A DNA stretch of 14,745 bases from Solirubrobacter sp035555675 (GTDB lineage: Bacteria > Actinomycetota > Thermoleophilia > Solirubrobacterales > Solirubrobacteraceae), in assembly GCA_035555675.1 (NCBI GenBank), contig DATMGH010000142.1, forward strand, positions 1 to 14,745. Direction: 5' to 3'. Made by a program: the position numbers and the translations under genes. Positions 12,903 through 14,745 of the stretch are shown here, piece after piece; position 1 is the first letter of the stretch; each line of letters begins with the position of its first letter. The notes under the pieces are model-generated. The model was not told where the DNA came from. It made no database searches and saw only the letters and a program-made list of their open reading frames with translations.

Positions 12903-13663
12903 GTACCGTGGCACTCACCGGCCGCTGGATCGGCGGCCGCATCCGCCTGACCGCGCGCAACCCGCGCGCGCTCGTGTTCACGTTCGCGTTCCCGCTGATC
13001 CTGGTGATCCTGTTCAGCGCGCTCAACGGGAACGCGAAAGTCGACGCGTACGGCGAGTCGATGCGCTTCGCGCAGTTCTATACGCCCGCGATCGCGGTGT
13101 TCAGCCTGGTCACCGCGTGCTACACGACGCTGATCCTCGGCGTCGCCACCGCGCGCGACCAGGGGCTGCTCAAGCGCGTGCGCGGGACGCCGCTGCCGAT
13201 GGGCGTCTACCTCGGCTCGTGGGTGACCGGTGCCGCCGCCACCGGGCTCGGCGCCGTGCTGCTGCTGTTCGTGGTGGCCGTGCCCGCGTTCGGCGTCAAG
13301 CTCCACGCGAGCACGCTGCCGACCGCGGTCCTGACGCTCGTGCTGGGCGCAGCGTGCCTGGCGGCGCTCGGCGTCGCGGTCGCGAGCCTCGTGAAGTCCG
13401 CCGATCAGGCGATGCCGATCGCGCAGCTCACGTTCCTGCCGATCTCGTTCATCTCCGGCATCTGGTTCCCGCTCGACGGGGCGCCGGGCTGGCTGGTGTC
13501 GGTCGCGCACTTCTTCCCGCTCTCGCACCTGGTGAACGCGTTCGGCGGCTGCTTCGTGCCGGGCAAGACCAGTGGGTTCCCGGCGCACGACCTGATGATC
13601 GTGGCGATCTGGGGCCTCGTGGGCCTGTACGTGGCGGTGCGCCGCTTCCGCTGGGAGCCGTAG
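12899..13663 (+). CDS. ABC-2 type transporter permease
   Basis: The 254-residue membrane partner of the preceding ATPase has about six hydrophobic segments: 24-42, 60-81, 105-132, 141-164, 172-192 and 230-247. ABC-2 features include the early TARNPRALVFTFAFPLILVI (18-37), the cytoplasmic ARDQGLLKRVRGTPLP (85-100), and SFISGIWFPLDGAPGWLVSV (183-202) followed by HFFPLSHLVNAF, typical of the DrrB/YadH group. The start overlaps the ATPase stop (ATGA), so stoichiometric co-translation is expected. With the two-component genes opposite, the unit resembles stress- or antibiotic-responsive exporters; the substrate is unknown. Confidence 0.93.
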   Translation: MSTVALTGRWIGGRIRLTARNPRALVFTFAFPLILVILFSALNGNAKVDAYGESMRFAQFYTPAIAVFSLVTACYTTLILGVATARDQGLLKRVRGTPLPMGVYLGSWVTGAAATGLGAVLLLFVVAVPAFGVKLHASTLPTAVLTLVLGAACLAALGVAVASLVKSADQAMPIAQLTFLPISFISGIWFPLDGAPGWLVSVAHFFPLSHLVNAFGGCFVPGKTSGFPAHDLMIVAIWGLVGLYVAVRRFRWEP

Positions 13664-13674
13664 CCTCCGCGGGC

Positions 13675-14745
13675 ATGTGGTTCCACCGCGCGGTCGTCTA
13701 CCAGATCTACCCCCGCAGCTTCGCCGATTCCGACGGGGACGGGATCGGCGACCTGGGCGGCATCAGCGCCCACCTCGACCATCTGGCCGAGCTGGGCGTG
13801 GACGTGCTGTGGCTGTCGCCGATCTACCCGTCCCCTCAGCACGACGCCGGCTACGACATCAGCGACTACCGGGACATCGAGCCCGTGTTCGGGACCCTGG
13901 CGCAGTTCGACGAGCTGCTGGCCGGGGTCCACGCGCGCGGGATGAAGCTGATCATGGACCTGGTCGTCAACCACACGTCCGACGAGCACCCGTGGTTCGC
14001 CGAGTCGCGCTCGTCGGTCGACTCCCCGAAGCGCGACTGGTACTGGTGGCGGCCGGAGCCGGCGACGCCCTGGCGCTCATTCTTCTCCGGGCCGACGTGG
14101 ACGCGCGACGACGCGACCGGCGAGTACTACCTGCACCTCTTCTCCAGCAAGCAGCCGGACCTCAACTGGGAGAACCCGGAGGTCCGCGAGGCGATCTACG
14201 AGCTGATGCGCTGGTGGCTGGACCGCGGGGTCGACGGGTTCCGCGTGGACGTGAGCAACATGCTCTCCAAGGACCTGTCGGTGCCCGGGCCGGACGGCTA
14301 CCTGCGCGGGCCGCGGCTGCACGAGTTCCTGGGCGAGATGCACGCGGCGGTGTACGCGGGGCGCCCCGGGCTGCTGACCGTGGGGGAGATGCCGACCGTC
14401 ACGGTCGACGAGGCGCGCCTGTTCACCGACCCGGCGCGGCGCGAGCTCGACATGGTGTTCACGTTCGAGCACGTCCAGCTCGACCAGGGCGCGTCCAAGT
14501 GGGAGCACGTGCCCCTGGAGCTGCCGCGCTTGAAGCGGACGCTGGCGCGCTGGCAGACTGGGCTCGCGGACGTCGGCTGGAACAGCCTGTACTGGAACAA
14601 CCACGACCAGCCGCGCGCGGTGTCGCGCTTCGGCGACGACGGCGAGCACCGGGTGGCGGCGGCCAAGATGCTCGGGACCGTCCTGCACCTGCAGCGCGGG
14701 ACGCCGTACGTCTACCAGGGCGAGGAGCTCGGGATGACGAACGCG
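13675..14745 (+). CDS. GH13 alpha-glucosidase / oligo-1,6-glucosidase (partial, runs off window end)
   Basis: The first 357 residues are present, giving most of the catalytic TIM barrel; the rest of barrel and the C-terminal beta domain lie beyond the window. Visible GH13 motifs are the N-terminal VVYQIYPRSFADSDGDGIGD (7-26) with a Ca-binding-type DSDGDGIGD loop, region I DLVVNH (95-100), region II GFRVDVSN (188-195) with nucleophile D192, region III acid/base E238 (LTVGEMP), and region IV NNHDQPR (308-314) with D311. QPDLNWENPEVR (160-171) is also typical of the oligo-1,6-glucosidase group. V193 directly after the nucleophile is the residue known to favour alpha-1,6 bonds in isomaltases; Thr is usual in maltases. 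No signal peptide, so it acts in the cytoplasm. It begins 11 bases after the permease stop and may be read through from that operon, but a functional link is unsupported. Confidence 0.95.
   Translation, partial: MWFHRAVVYQIYPRSFADSDGDGIGDLGGISAHLDHLAELGVDVLWLSPIYPSPQHDAGYDISDYRDIEPVFGTLAQFDELLAGVHARGMKLIMDLVVNHTSDEHPWFAESRSSVDSPKRDWYWWRPEPATPWRSFFSGPTWTRDDATGEYYLHLFSSKQPDLNWENPEVREAIYELMRWWLDRGVDGFRVDVSNMLSKDLSVPGPDGYLRGPRLHEFLGEMHAAVYAGRPGLLTVGEMPTVTVDEARLFTDPARRELDMVFTFEHVQLDQGASKWEHVPLELPRLKRTLARWQTGLADVGWNSLYWNNHDQPRAVSRFGDDGEHRVAAAKMLGTVLHLQRGTPYVYQGEELGMTNA

Noticed and set aside
12869..13588. 239-codon minus-strand frame opposite the ABC-2 permease
   Set aside because: Arg/Glu/His-rich shadow; the plus-strand permease has proper membrane segments and a 4-base overlap with its ATPase.
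13652..13656. GGGAG as the ribosome-binding site of the GH13 gene
   Set aside because: It lies 18 bases from the ATG, too far for a normal Shine-Dalgarno contact.

Overview
The window is strongly GC-rich, with a GC-biased third codon position, short intergenic gaps, frequent 4-base stop/start overlaps, GTG and TTG starts, and several genes that look leaderless. Together with an F420-type luciferase-like oxidoreductase, a NarL-type two-component pair beside an ABC-2 exporter, and an M64 peptidase with a C-terminal domain that I associate from memory with Solirubrobacter/Conexibacter-type secreted proteins, this points to a high-GC actinobacterium, most likely of class Thermoleophilia. The lineage is an inference. 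No rRNA, tRNA, CRISPR, transposase or phage gene is visible.

Left part (1-2934). On the minus strand hppD (4-hydroxyphenylpyruvate dioxygenase, tyrosine catabolism) is followed 3 bases later by the start of an unusually compressed serpin-like gene that leaves the window. An Lrp/AsnC regulator is divergent from hppD. Their 75-base spacer holds a GACAA/TTGTC dyad on the predicted hppD -35 box. An acyl-CoA desaturase follows the regulator.

Middle-left (2935-5326). A minus-strand operon encodes an ABC ATPase, an ABC-2 permease and an LLM-class oxidoreductase. Both junctions are 4-base overlaps. Its last stop codon abuts the desaturase stop.

Repeat island (5327-5611). This stretch holds three related palindromic elements sharing GCCAGGCCCC, a separate GC hairpin and a possible 47-residue proline-rich ORF bracketed by the elements. 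It is the least explained part of the window.

Middle (5612-7833). A GNAT-like half-domain protein and an EamA/DMT exporter form a minus-strand operon divergent from a LysR regulator that probably controls it.

Right part (7910-14745). A secreted M64-family zinc peptidase with Ig-like repeats converges on, and overlaps by 26 bases, a minus-strand histidine kinase/NarL response regulator pair. That pair is divergent from an ABC-2 exporter operon. A 24-base near-perfect palindrome lies almost exactly midway between the two divergent start codons and is the natural candidate for the response-regulator operator. A GH13 alpha-glucosidase follows and is cut by the window end.

Most functions here are recognisable families. 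The items I consider most worth follow-up are the mini-serpin, the repeat island with its small ORF, the GNAT half-domain protein, the C-terminal domain of the peptidase and the midpoint palindrome. I did not find a clearly new multi-gene system.
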